This document shows positions 12,702 through 24,060 of a stretch of 64,000 bases of DNA, piece by piece. Below the pieces are notes generated by a model, which worked only from the letters and a program-made list of their open reading frames with translations, ran no database searches and was not told the origin of the DNA. The translations under genes were made by a program, and so were the position numbers. Source of the DNA: Channa striata (Eukaryota; Chordata; Actinopteri; Anabantiformes; Channidae); assembly GCA_033026295.1 (NCBI GenBank), contig CM065168.1:38142875-38206874 (forward strand), read 5' to 3'. Position 1 is the first letter of the stretch, and each line of letters begins with the position of its first letter.

Positions 12702-14029
12702 TGCTGTTGGATTAAATCATGTGACTGATATCAGTGAGTAAATCAGTGGAAATGAAACTGAGACATTCTTAGTTTTATAAATAACAAAACTTTAGCCATC
12801 ATCCTTTTTTCTATGTAGTACAAAAATACTTTGCGTAAACCCTACTCACATAATAACTAATTTAAGCTGCATAACAGGCCCAAAAGTAATAATATTAAAT
12901 ACTGACAAGGTTATTTTACTAAATTATTTCTATAATTTATTATATTATTTGACTATACAAATACATATTTCGTCATTTTACACATGTGCACCCATATTTT
13001 TAGGTTATCCTGCTCTTTTAGAGTTTAAGTTTTTATTCAAATGAGAAATAAAATGTTTTGGCAAAACATCATAGGCAAGAAAAACAGAGGTGTCACACCT
13101 TTAACGGTAACACAGAATCCAAATTTAGTATTCATGGAAAATTCATTGGTTGGCTGAGATTACTACATTGTTATGACCTCACTTGGACTTAGTAAAGGCT
13201 TTCGCAAAGCAATTCCCCAACATCTGATCAAGCTGATAACATTATTTTTTGAGCACAATCAGACAAAAGGAGATGACTGTGGGTGTTTTGCAAATGTTTA
13301 AATAATATCTCACTTATGCTTTTACTGTTTTTACTGATTCACTATCAGTGTGAATTATGTTTTTTTACATTTGTGTTATTTACATTGTAAACAAATCCCA
13401 TAAAAGGACTGAAGCTTCGGAAGCTTGTAACACTTCTGGAGAAATCAAAAGTTGTGTTCTTCCTCAGTAGTTGCCCTATTGTAGGATCATTTAGTTCTTG
13501 AGGGCATGTCTTCAAATTATTTAATTGTATTCTATGGGGTATTCAGAGAACTGAAAATTTCTCCTATTCATCCCGTCTTATGGTTTTTAATAATCTTTTC
13601 CCTGAGTATTTCACTGATTTACTGTTTAACCAGCTGTTTGACTTCTGAAACTAAATGACTGCATCATTTTGATTAATTACTTTTTTTATTTTTTTTTTTT
13701 TTTTTTTACAAAATGAGCAACACAAAAGGCTACAAGGTCCCATTCAAACCATAATTTTGTTTTGTAGTCCAAAAACAAAAGGCTAATTGGTGGCTCGTAG
13801 ACTTTATTTATTTTTTATTTTCAAAAATGCAAAATACATTCACCATAATTTTGTGTTGTAGTAAAAAAGGTAAAGACTTAAAGGATTTTTAAAATAAACC
13901 CTGTCACTGAAGAATTGGAGTCTACATCTTTCTACTCTGTGTCTTGGATTGTGCGAGTGGATGTGCTTGTTACTGAGGCCTTAGGTGTGGCTGACATAGC
14001 AGTCCCAAATATGTTTGTGGGTGAATGAA

Positions 14030-14150
14030 CAAAGGAGCAACTTGGGGTTCAGTGTCTTGACCGGTGTCTTGACCAAAGTCCCTCCTTGCTACGACATGTA
14101 GCAAGGAGGGACCAGGGATTCAACCACTGACCCTTATGTCTGCCTCTAAA
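14030..14150. repeat. Fragment of common fish repeat (ggggttcagtgtcttg type)
   Basis: Shares ggggttcagtgtcttg and accagggattcaaccactga with 23963-24060; a related fragment, reverse-oriented, is at 59915-59990. These phrases recur across teleost genomes. The family is not assigned. Confidence 0.6.
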
Positions 14151-14449
14151 TTCAAATCCTTTTGAAATTTAAACTGTTACTGACTTAAGTATCATAATAG
14201 TTACTGTGCAATTTAAGCACTGTCATGAACTCTCAATGTGGAGAGAAAAATCATAGTGACGTTTAGCTTTATCATAAATGAAGGACTACATAACCTGTGC
14301 AAACAGGGATTATTGAAGGGTCATTTAGGAACATTTGCATCTCATTCTTGCTGTTGTTCTTTCCTACACACACACAGAACACAGTGGAAGAGGTACAGCC
14401 ACACCAGAGCATGTTTACTGAGAAATGTTCGGTGATGAAGGTCTCGAAT

Positions 14450-14640
14450 TAAAAGCCCTGTGTTACTCCACTTAAGTAGATTTTAATATGGCTACTTTGA
14501 CTTTGACTTTACTACATCTGAGAGCAAATAACTATATTTTTACTCCACTATATTTCTATTAAAGGTTGTTGCACATGACAATCATATGACTTTATGCATT
14601 TCATAATATAATAACATTCAGCATTGTTACATGTAGCCCA
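14450..14640. repeat. Fragment of a common fish element (ACTTTTACT-type)
   Basis: Text such as cacttaagtagattttaata, ctacatctgagagcaaata and tactccactatatttctat matches a non-autonomous repeat that is frequent in teleosts. Related fragments are at 57810-57985 and probably in 36430-36990. Confidence 0.55.
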
Positions 14641-16049
14641 CTGCAAACTATGACCTAATTCATGAGCTCTGTGTCCAAGGACAAATGTGTCTCTCTCACC
14701 AAATACTTTTCTTCTACCCTATTCCTCCCCCCTGTCAACACCCCATCTCTAATTTCTATACCAATTTACACTCAAACAGATACACTGTTCCAACATTCAT
14801 ATCAAGACACATTCAACAAAGTCATTTAGAAGTATCTGAAGAAGTATCACGGAATGTGTGTGGCTTTCAAATCCAGGTTAAAAGAATAAAATTGATCATT
14901 GATTTAATAAAATGAAGGCTGATATGCTGCCTACAGGGAAACACATATAAACCAAATTAGAACTGTAAAACCGCAAATAATTCAATAAAAAAATATATTT
15001 ATCAGCACACAATTTCAAATACCCTGGTATGGCCATTATTCTCAATAAAACTCAACAATGTTATAAATCCCAAAACTGATCAATCAAATCCATGATGTAG
15101 TTCACTGTCTCTCTACTGAAATAACAAATAACATCTTTAAACTAGTTTGGACTTGGTGATTACTAATGTAGAGGCAGTCTCACGCATGTCCAGTGATCCA
15201 ACAATTATCCACTCCAGAGATCGATGTATTATAAAAACGTTGCAGCTTTATTGGAATTCTGGGTTCCACAGTTGATCTGATGATAATAGTTCTACAGATC
15301 ATGTTGATATAATAACTAAATTTCGACTGAGCATAAGTATATCTACATAATACACTTACTTTTGTGCCCTGCATCAGTTTTTCTCCAATTCACCTTTTTC
15401 TCACAAGCACACACACGCATAAAAATATAATAGAAAATACAGTAGAGATCGCTGAGTAGAGATCAGTTCCCATCTACAAGCACAAGTTCATATACAAAAC
15501 CAACATTAGCAACACTCCCACTGTTTCACAGAATAACCAGTGGAAATCATCCTTCCACTTCAAGTTGGCTTAGTAGCACCGAACTTTAAAGTTTACATTT
15601 CTAGCAAATCAACTACAGTACTGAGTCAAATGCATTCAGAAAGACTACAAAACTCATGTATTGAATTAGTACAAAATCATTGTATAAATATCCATTGTAT
15701 AAATATTCCTTCCATACTTGATCAAGAAAACTAATTACTTTAAGAAAAAAAATCTCTACAACTCTGACACCCTGGTGGAATGCTAAAATAACAAAATTAC
15801 CACTAACACTTTGAAGGTACAACACAATCTGGCATAATTCTGACTTCCAATTATCTCTATTTACTTTCAGTATCGACAGAGTAACGGAATTGCTCACCTT
15901 CCTCGCCTTTTTCAAAATAACAAGCTCATATTATTAAATTCACTGGTCCAGTACTGGGTTCGGGAAAAAAATTCCTCTAATACCAAAATTAAAAACCCAA
16001 TCAAAACTTCAAAATGAGATGATGAGAAGCTCAAACTCAATTAGAAAAT

Positions 16050-17060
16050 AATATTTGGACCAGCAGTACATCTCAAAAGTTGGAAGAGGGCAATGTTTAC
16101 CATTGTGTAGCATCCCCTCTTCTTTTTACAAATGTCTGCAAACATCTGGAAAGTGAGGAGACCCTTTGCTGGAGTTTTAGGAGAGCAATGTTGTCCCATT
16201 CTGGTCTAATGGAGGGTTCTAGCTGCTCGACAGTCCTGGGCCTTTGTTGCTAGATTTTTCATTTTATGATGTGCCAGTTCAGCACCCTAACTCTTCTCCT
16301 GCAAAACCATGCTGTTGTGATAGATGCAGTATGTGGTTTAGTACTGTCATGCTGAATATGCAAGGTATTCCCTAAATGAGACATTGTCTGGATGGGAGTA
16401 TATGTTCCTCTAGAATCTCCATGTACTTTTCAGTAGTGATGGTGCGTAAGCTGCTCAAGTCAGAGGTACTAATGCACCCCACACAATCAGATATACAAGC
16501 TTTTCAACTGTCCACTGATAACACGCTGAATGGTTTCTTTCCTCTTTAGTCTGTAGGACAGGGCATCCACGGTTTCCAGAAAGAATTTCAAAATTAGAAT
16601 AATCTGACCGCAGAACAGTTGTTCATTTTGCCTCAGACCATTTTAAATCAGCCTTGCCCCAGAGAACACGGCAACGTTTTTGGATTGTGTTCACATGTGG
16701 CTTCTTCTTTGCATGATACAGCTTTAACTTACGTTTGTGGATTAAACTGTGAACTGTGTTCATAGTGATTTCTGGAAGTTTCCTGAGCTCATGCAGTGAT
16801 TCTATTAGGGAATAATGCCGGTATTAATGCAGTACTGACTGAGATCCTAAAGATCACGTGCATCCAGTTTTGGCCTTCAAAATGAGCTAATATTTTCCAT
16901 GAAATGGTAAAATGTCTCAGTTTCAAAACCTGATATGTTTATCTTCCACTGTGATAAATGTATGGGTTGATGAGATTTGCAAATCATTGCATTGTTTTTT
17001 GATTTACATTTACAAATTGTGTAAATGTATTTATCTGTTTTTTACTTTATTTGGAATTCT
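16050..17060. mobile_element. Decayed DNA-transposon relic, common teleost type
   Basis: Recognised by ordered phrases: gtgtagcatcccctcttctt, ttgtcccattctggtctaat, gatgcagtatgtggt, catgctgaatatgcaaggt, gaccgcagaacagttgttca, ttaaatcagccttg, gatcacgtgcatccag and gagatttgcaaatcattgca. This is a high-copy element of fish genomes. No intact ORF remains and many indels are visible. I do not assign a superfamily. Confidence 0.65.
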
Positions 17061-18091
17061 TCATTGATGTTACTTTGTCTTCTGTCTCTTTGAATTGGTG
17101 TTTACAAAACATTACAATGAACATAACAGTGTTAGACATGGAAAAGCTACATAGTGGGGATTGGCAGACACTGATAATAATGATGAATCATTATAGTAAC
17201 TGTAGCATATCTCATCCACAAAAGTATCCACCTTGTTATTGACATCAATCTTCAAGCTGGGTGTTTCTTTATGGGGAGTGGCAAGTCTTTTGTTTCTTCA
17301 GCTGAAAGCAGTCCCACTGCAATCGGCTGCTCGAGAACTTTGAAAAACTGGTTTTAAGTACTATACACCCACAACATAGAAAGTGTTGCAGGAAACTCAG
17401 AAACATAAGCATGATTATTGCTTGTGCTCAAGTATTTGTAATTTCACCTGTTTAGATTGTCATATACCTTTTCTTTAATGAAAGCATTTTCGATACACAG
17501 TGATGCACATTTTATGTCAAACAAACAGTAATTGATACACACGATTTTAATATTTGTATTCTGATCATCGTGAAGACTTTCTACACTTATACAAAGATAT
17601 AGTTCAGCTCACAGAATATATATATATATATATAAAAAATTTTGCATAAGAAATAAAAAAACAGGACTGGTTAATCATTTAGAACATCAAAAATATATAT
17701 TTCTTTCAGAAATTTTACTAAATGTGCAGATCTTGAAGGAAGTGAAATACAATGAAATAATTATTTTTATTGGTCCTAAATGTTATATTTATATCTTAAA
17801 TTACATTTGTATTTTATATTATTTTTAAAGTCACTTTTTACAGTGGTCATGTTTTAGCATGTTAGGTATGTGCCTTTGATGTGAAACTGAGAAATAGACA
17901 AGTTGTTGAAAAGGCCTGTGTTTGTTGAATAGTGTGTTCAACTTTGAATATATTATCAGTAAAATCTTTGCATATCATAAAAATTGCAGTCCTTCGAATT
18001 GTTCTTGGATTCTCAATGGAAACAAAGTCCTTTTTCATACCAGTCACAGCAGTGATTTCTATGAGATTTCACATGTAAATCAGCACTGACA

Positions 18092-20037
18092 CTATTGGTG
18101 GTTTGTCAGCAGCCATGACAGCAGCATCAGGCAGGATGCAGCGATGAGACTGATCATGTGACTTACTCCACTTGATGTTGCTGTAAATGTTGAGAAGAAT
18201 AAACAAGACTTTACTTTAACAGAAACAGTTTTTTAGCATTCTAAATATTTGGTAAGACAGCGTTTAATGTTGCTTACCCGTGCCATTCACAAAAATGGAG
18301 TTTGTGTCAATGTTGAAGTCTGAAATGTTTGCAGCTGCTTTAACCAAAACTTTTGCAATCTCAGTGGCGTTGGGGGGAAATTCAGAAAAAAATCTCAGAA
18401 TCACAGAATTGTTGATTGATCCATTACTACAAAGGAAATCCACAATTATATTGCGTTATTCATTGTAATGACTAATGATGTTAAAATTCTGTAAGTATAC
18501 AATAGAAAATTACCTGTATCCAGTCACTTCTATTTGTGAATATGTAGAAAATGCATTTTTGTAGTAGGGCTCAATCTGCAGAAATATAATCAAAATGTTT
18601 ATGAGCTGAAATGTTTAGATTTTTTTCAAAGTCTTATCACGCATGCTTCTAAAATGTGTATAAATAAAAATATATTAATTTCTTTAGTCACTATTAGTTA
18701 CACTATAGTGTATTTCAGAGGAATGTGATGTGTGCAGGTGTGAGGCTAAAAGAATGTGTTTGAAAAAGAAAACGTTTATTACTTTTTTTAAGAATTTCAT
18801 AATACTGGATATTGTATCATTTAAATGGCTTTCAATGGTTTATGATGTCTACGTTGCACTATGTTTCGCTTTAATACTTACTAGCGAAATGATCTTTGAG
18901 GTTCGAAATTTAGCTAGTGGGGATGAGAGATTCAGCAGATCGTTTGTAAATATGTCGTTAGTTTTGAAACTCAGATTTGTTTTGGAGAATGGCCGAGAAG
19001 TGGTTGTGGGAGCAGCCGTTGTGGCCGGTGTCGTAGCAGCCGTTGTCGTGGGAGTCGTTGCAGCGGTTGTGGCCAGTGTCGTTGCAGTGGTTGTGGCCAG
19101 GGTCGTCGCAGCGGTTGTCGCCGGTGTCGTGGCAGCGGTTGTCGCCAGTGTCGTGGCAGCGGTTGTGGCTAGAGTCGTAGCAGCGGTTGTGGCCGGTGTC
19201 GTGGCAGCGGTTGTCGTGGGAGTCGTGGCAGCGGTTGTCGCCGGTGTCGTGGCAGCGGTTGTGGCTAGAGTCGTAGCAGTGGTTGTGGCCAGTGTCGTGG
19301 CAGCGGTTGTCGCGGCAGCGGTTGTCGTGGGAGTCGTAGCAGCGGTTGTGGCTAGAGTCGTAGCAGTGGTTGTGGCCAGTGTCGTGGCAGCGGTTGTCGC
19401 GGCAGCGGTTGTCGTGGGAGTCGTAGCAGCGGTTGTGGCCGGTGTCGTAGCAGCCGTTGTCGCGGGAGTCGCGGCAGCGGTTGTCGTGGGAGTCGTAGCA
19501 GCGGTTGTGGCCGGAGTCGTGGCAGCGGTTGTGGCCGGTGTCGTAGCAGCCGTTGTCGCGGAGTCGCGGCAGCGGTTGTCGTGGGAGTCGAGCAGCGGTT
19601 GTGGCCGGAGTCGTGGCAGCGGTTGTGGCCGGTGTCGTAGCAGCCGTTGTCGCGGGAGTCGCGGCAGCGGTTGTTGTGGGAGTCGTAGCAGCGGTTGTGG
19701 CCGGAGTCGTGGCAGCGGTTGTGGCCGGAGTCGTGGCAGCGGTTGTGGCCGGTGTCGTAGCAGCCGTTGTCGCGGGAGTCGCGGCAGCGGTTGTTGTGGG
19801 AGTCGTAGCAGCGGTTGTGGCCGGAGTCGTGGCAGCGGTTGTGGCTGGTGTCGTGGCAGCGGTTGTTGTATCAGCAGTGGTCTGAGCAGTGACTTGTAGA
19901 GTAGAGATCTTAAAAAACACTGTTTACACTGATTAATGTTGTTTTTTTTTACTGTTATCACCTTTACTTTGTATCACAGTAATCACTAACTTACCTATAA
20001 GTATCAGCAAGCTCATCAAGACCTTTCCAAAACCCAT
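18092..20037 (-). CDS. SEA-domain mucin with 8-residue TTPATTAA repeats, GPI-type C-terminus (mucin B); frame broken as assembled
   Basis: Coding exons: 19995-20037, 18882-19919, 18514-18575, 18278-18426, 18092-18180. Structure and phases equal mucin A. The signal peptide begins MGFGKVLMSLLILI and ends near QVTAQ. The repeat exon is a 24-bp minisatellite encoding TTPATTAA-like units, GC- and CpG-rich in an AT-rich setting. The SEA domain starts SFKTNDIFTNDLLNLSSPLA, continues over two more exons (IEPYYKNAFSTYSQIEVTGY; then SNGSINNSVILRF) and keeps GSI at the expected cleavage site. The end, SSGVSHMISLIAASCLMLL and a short remainder, looks like a GPI signal. Two bases are missing compared with neighbouring units, near 19560 and near 19590. 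The exon length is exactly two short of an open frame, about 460 aa if complete. As written, the frame is lost before the SEA domain. Confidence 0.8.
18960..19880 (-). repeat. 24-bp coding minisatellite of mucin B
   Basis: About 38 head-to-tail units of the form gcggttgtggccggtgtcgt plus gca on the plus strand, with variants (gtcgtggga, gtggctaga). Higher-order blocks near 19441-19560, 19600-19710 and 19720-19830 are almost identical. Both missing bases fall in these blocks. Confidence 0.9.
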
Positions 20038-21157
20038 TGTTTCTGCTTATAAACCTATAGTAATTGTAAATACAAGATTTCATTAAAATTGCAGTATGTG
20101 AACATGTGACATTGATATGTCTTTATTGTTTAGTTGTTTATTGATAATGAGAGTGTGAAGAAGCTGTTATTTGAAAAGTGTTGTAAACAATGCTCAAAGC
20201 TAAGCTTAACTAACTAACAGTATGACTGCAATTTAAAACGTGATTAGAGAAATCTGTGACTTCCCAGGCTATTTCTATATTTTCTATATAAAAAACCTTA
20301 CTATTACAGATATGAATAGTCTGATTCTTGTGTTTTTAATACAGTTACATCAATAAATGTTTATAGGTTTTCTGTGTATGTGTATGTCACATGTGTTCAT
20401 GTAAAAAAGTCCCCATAGTAAACATTTGTACATAGCTTTTAATTGTTCGTTTTTTTTCTTTTTTTATAATGTTATAATGTTAATGTGACATCCCTGCAGT
20501 CAACATATCCATAACATAACATAAAACACAATTAATATAAACCGATTTACCATGTAAGTTAACTTATTTTACATTTATTTATTTATTAATGTAGCCAATA
20601 GGGGTTAAACATAAGAAGGTAGGAGCGTTATGAAATTATTATACTGTTAAAATTAAAAAGGTAATTCTAAAAGACATATTACATGAGATTGCACTTTGGG
20701 GACTCTTCAGACTCGTTTGTTGTGTTTTTTGTTTTTTTTTAATTTGGCTGTACTTTATAATACGTTACGGAAACCCGGAATGGACATGGTCAAAAAAAAA
20801 AAAAAATGGGGGGCAAAAAAAAGAGCTAAACCTTTGCGAGATCTCACAAAACATTTGGCTTTTTTTTTCCTAACTATTTTACTAACAAAGTAAAACATTT
20901 TCTACGCTGAAACATGAACAAAATCTTAATATGAGAGAGAAGAACAAAATGTTACAATAACCTAAAAAAGGGGAAACAAAAACAAACACACTTTACAAAG
21001 AACACTTTACAGTGTAGTCAACATACAGTTAAGTAAATATATACATATATATATAATACAAGCATAAAAATGGACTTACCTCAACCAAAATTCTAATTTC
21101 CTTAGGTTCCTCAGTGCATCCAATGTGATGCACCTGGTTGCAGCTGTCTTATATATC
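19995..21157 (-). promoter_or_regulatory. Mucin B promoter, non-coding exon 1 and 5'UTR intron
   Basis: TATA-like GATATATAAG (minus strand, near 21149-21158), then a short exon ending at the donor 21080/21079 (gaggtaagtcc). The acceptor is at 20054 (ctatag), 17 bases before the ATG at 20037. The layout equals that of mucin A. Confidence 0.65.
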
Positions 21158-22149
21158 TGCTGTTAGGTGAAACCATGTGATTGACATCAGTGAATCAGTC
21201 GGTAAAGTATGAAACCAAGAACAAAAAAGTACCGATCAGCTTCACATCCATTGTCAGTTTGATCTTTCAGTCACTAGACAACCTCAGCACTGTTAATTCC
21301 ACTGAAGTGACCTAACTGGATCTAATTAACTCTCAGAGTTGACATGTATGTATCATACTGCATTATACCATGCTTGTATTATATGTATTAAGATGGCTAC
21401 TGTGAGATAAAAATGTCCAGCATAAATTTCTTGGGTTTTCATGTTTTGTGCTAATTTCTTTCTTTAGCCACAGCACATAACAAAACTTACCCAGTCCTTT
21501 CTGTATATAGTACTAAATACTGGCTTTCCATTTGCCAAGAATGTATTCTAAGCACTAATTTAAACTTCTCAACAGGGAAAAAAGTCAACAAAGTACTGAA
21601 CAGATTATTAGGCTACATTATTGGCATAATTTATTATATTAGTTGACTATACTAATAAATAGTTTGCCATTTTACATGGGTGCACCTGTATTTTTAAGTT
21701 ATCTCCCTCTTTCAGAGTTTGTCAAGTTTTTTGACAAATGACAAACCAGTTATGCCAAAAACATAATTTAAAAAATGGGTGTGGCAGACACTTCACACCC
21801 TTAACGGTAAGATAAAAACTAAATTTAGGATTGAGGGAAATTCACTGGTCCACTATGATTACTAAAAGATATGTTACATTATGGTGACCTCAACAAGAAT
21901 GTTGCTTTCTTTTAAGTGTCTAAGGCAGTAGGTGTGGCTGACATGGCATTGCTGAGACTGAGGTATTAAAGGTCACAACGTCTTGTTCTATTGTGCTCAC
22001 ATAATTAAGCAGCACACCTGTAATTTACATAAAAAGCCAACAATGAGTGCAGTCATCTTTACTGCCAGCTGAACCTTATTTATGTCATGAAATGGGCACT
22101 TTGCTACATTACCCCACACCACACACTATGGACACTACAGACCACAACA

Positions 22150-22420
22150 GTACTCCACCATCACCATCAGGATCATGTTTTTTGATTTCTCAAGTGCCTT
22201 TAATAAAATCCAGCACACCCTGCTGAGAGAAGATGCTGAAGATGCACGTCAACCACTCCATCATCTCCTAGGTTGCTGACTACACAGTTTATGTGGCTGT
22301 GTGAATGTGTGGCTGAGCAGGTGGTCAAAAACACAGGAGCACCTCAGGGACAGTCTTTGCACCCTTCCTCTTCACCCTGTACACCTCTGATTTCAACTCG
22401 GACTCCTGAGACAAGCAAAA
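22150..22420 (+). mobile_element. L2/Rex1-type LINE reverse-transcriptase fragment
   Basis: The plus strand encodes RIMFFDFSSAFNKIQHTLL and, after frame breaks, GAPQG followed by a LFTLYTSDF-like segment. These are the YADD-proximal and GAPQG blocks of LINE reverse transcriptases of the CR1/L2 group. It is short and interrupted, with no function left. Confidence 0.75.
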
Positions 22421-22889
22421 CGTCTGTCATGATTCTGCAGTGGTTGGGTGTATAGCTTTTGGTGCATTATTATGTTCGGTTTAGGGTTAAGTTTGAATCT
22501 TCTTTTATTCTATTTTAATGTAAGGTAAAAGGAGCCCCCCAACCAAGACGGAATGTTTCAAAATCGTCAACAAGCCTTTTTACGGTTCCCCAGCAGAATA
22601 AGCTCTCTTAACTCATTAAACTCTAACTTAGTGAATTAATTATCTGACACAACAAGGCGTTACGATGCCCACCGGAAAAAATAAAATATTAGTGGAAACA
22701 TTTCTTAAACACTCTTCTCAACCTGTTGGACTGCACCTGCAGGTATAGCGCTTGATGTTAGGTCAAATACACCCCGTAATGGTCTTGGCCTTCTCCAGAG
22801 GTATCCCTTGTTCCTGGCCATGAGTTTCATGAACATGATCTTCACACATCCAGGGCAGAGTTGGTTCACTGGGTTTTTCTTATGACCTA

Positions 22890-23410
22890 CAAACATGCAC
22901 TAAAGCAGTTACACACAGCTGTACCTGCAATGAGAGCCAACACCTCTAAGTCTGAGGCCATGGTCCACTGCTTGAAAATAGTGGATTGTTCCCTTCAAAT
23001 CATGACTAAGCTGTTGCCCCAAAAGAGGGAGTTTAAGTCTCTCAGGCTCGTGGGATTGACAGATGGATTTGTGCAGCATCAACAGCAATGACTGTAGTGA
23101 ATTGCTGTGATGAAGAGGGAAATGAGCTCCAATTTCTGTGTTCAGTCAGCCTGGACTATTGTCATTAGCTCTGGGTGGTGACTGAAGGAATAAGCTTGCG
23201 ATCACGTGCAGCTAAAATGAGTTTCCATCATACATTGGCCAGGTCTCGTTAGAGACAGGGTACTGAATTTGGACATGCGTAGAGCAGCTTCTCCTTCACA
23301 TCGAAAGGAGCCTGTGGAGGTTGATTGGGCATTGTAAGAGGAAGCCTCCTGGGCTGCTTCCATTGGATGTTTTCCAGGGACATCCCTGGAACAGACCCTG
23401 AACATGATGC
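22890..23410 (+). mobile_element. RTE/Rex3-like LINE 3' fragment
   Basis: The plus strand encodes ANTSKSEAMV, an EFKSLRLVGL-like segment and an IGAA-like segment, and ends with phrases such as ttcacatcgaaaggagcc and gcctcctgggctgcttcc. This order is typical of the C-terminal part of RTE-clade elements in fish. Several frameshifts and stops. Confidence 0.65.
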
Positions 23411-23872
23411 ATGAACATGATATTATATGCTCATCTGGCTGAGAAAGCCTCGAGATCCCCCGAATTGTTTTTTTATACTTTGGCTTTCAACAATTTGGTA
23501 GGTGTCTAATTTAGGGCAAGTCAAAGATCAACAACTGTGCCTCACCGTGCAATGCAATCCAATGCAGTGAATAATACCTTCCAGATTCATGTTAATTTAA
23601 TGTTAGGACTGTGACAAACAGGCTGCTCCACCTTCATCTGTCATTTTAGTGCGTCAAAGCAGGAGATGCCTTGGTGTAATTAAAAGATCACTTCGCTAAC
23701 ATTCCTTCAGTCAATCATTTGTCTTTTTCGCATTTAACTAGGTTTTTTTATTTACAACCCAGAGAAGAGAGGCCTATACGAATGTCTTGTCTTTCTTTCT
23801 TTAAATACAAGTGTTTGTATTTAAATGCTAAATAGCCACTGATGTCCAAAGCACTTTTACAATGTAGCTTCT

Positions 23873-23928
23873 CATCCATCCATCAATCCATCCATCCATC
23901 CATCCATCCATCCACACACACACACACA
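23873..23928. repeat. (CCAT)n followed by (CA)n microsatellite
   Basis: Direct reading: catccatccatcaatccatc and further units, then cacacacacacaca. Confidence 0.95.
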
Positions 23929-23962
23929 TGACGATGGCTGCCTTGCAGTGGGCTCGTCTGAA

Positions 23963-24060
23963 CCACTGGAAGTGACTTGGGGTTCAGTGTCTTGCCAAGG
24001 ACACGTTGACACACAGTAAGGAGTGACCAGGGATCAAGCCACTGACCCTGTGGTCAGTGG
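23963..24060. repeat. Common fish repeat (ggggttcagtgtcttg type)
   Basis: acttggggttcagtgtcttg, accagggatcaagccactga; the same family as 14030-14150. Confidence 0.6.

Larger units (their letters stand above)
1880..13190 (-). repeat. Mucin tandem duplication, copy A
   Basis: Homology to 17450-21895 is patchy but colinear and includes non-coding DNA. 3' flanks near 1880-2100 match 17470-17690 (shared phrase gactggttaatcatttag). The coding exons match, and so do the 5' exon and TATA box. Upstream DNA at 13090-13190 matches 21785-21895. The whole gene with its promoter was therefore duplicated. The copies are well diverged in introns, so the event is not recent. Most of the size difference comes from the mucin repeat exon. 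Confidence 0.75.
13200..16040. other. Gene-free spacer between the two mucin genes
   Basis: AT-rich, with poly-T at 13681-13710, repeat fragments (listed separately) and a 15-bp perfect inverted repeat at 14078-14112. The small ORFs at 14238-14435, 14685-14915 and 15540-15915 have no recognisable domains. Confidence 0.5.
17450..21895 (-). repeat. Mucin tandem duplication, copy B
   Basis: Counterpart of 1880-13190, carrying the whole second mucin gene with its promoter. Colinear homology includes flanks on both sides (see copy A). Confidence 0.75.

Noticed and set aside
18958..19880. CRISPR-like array (regular 24-bp repeats)
   Set aside because: Direct coding minisatellite in a eukaryotic mucin exon with no unique spacers.
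18730..19899. 389-aa plus-strand ORF and Arg/Gly/Ser-rich frames over mucin B
   Set aside because: Antisense shadow of the 24-bp minisatellite; the SEA exon structure fixes the coding strand as minus.
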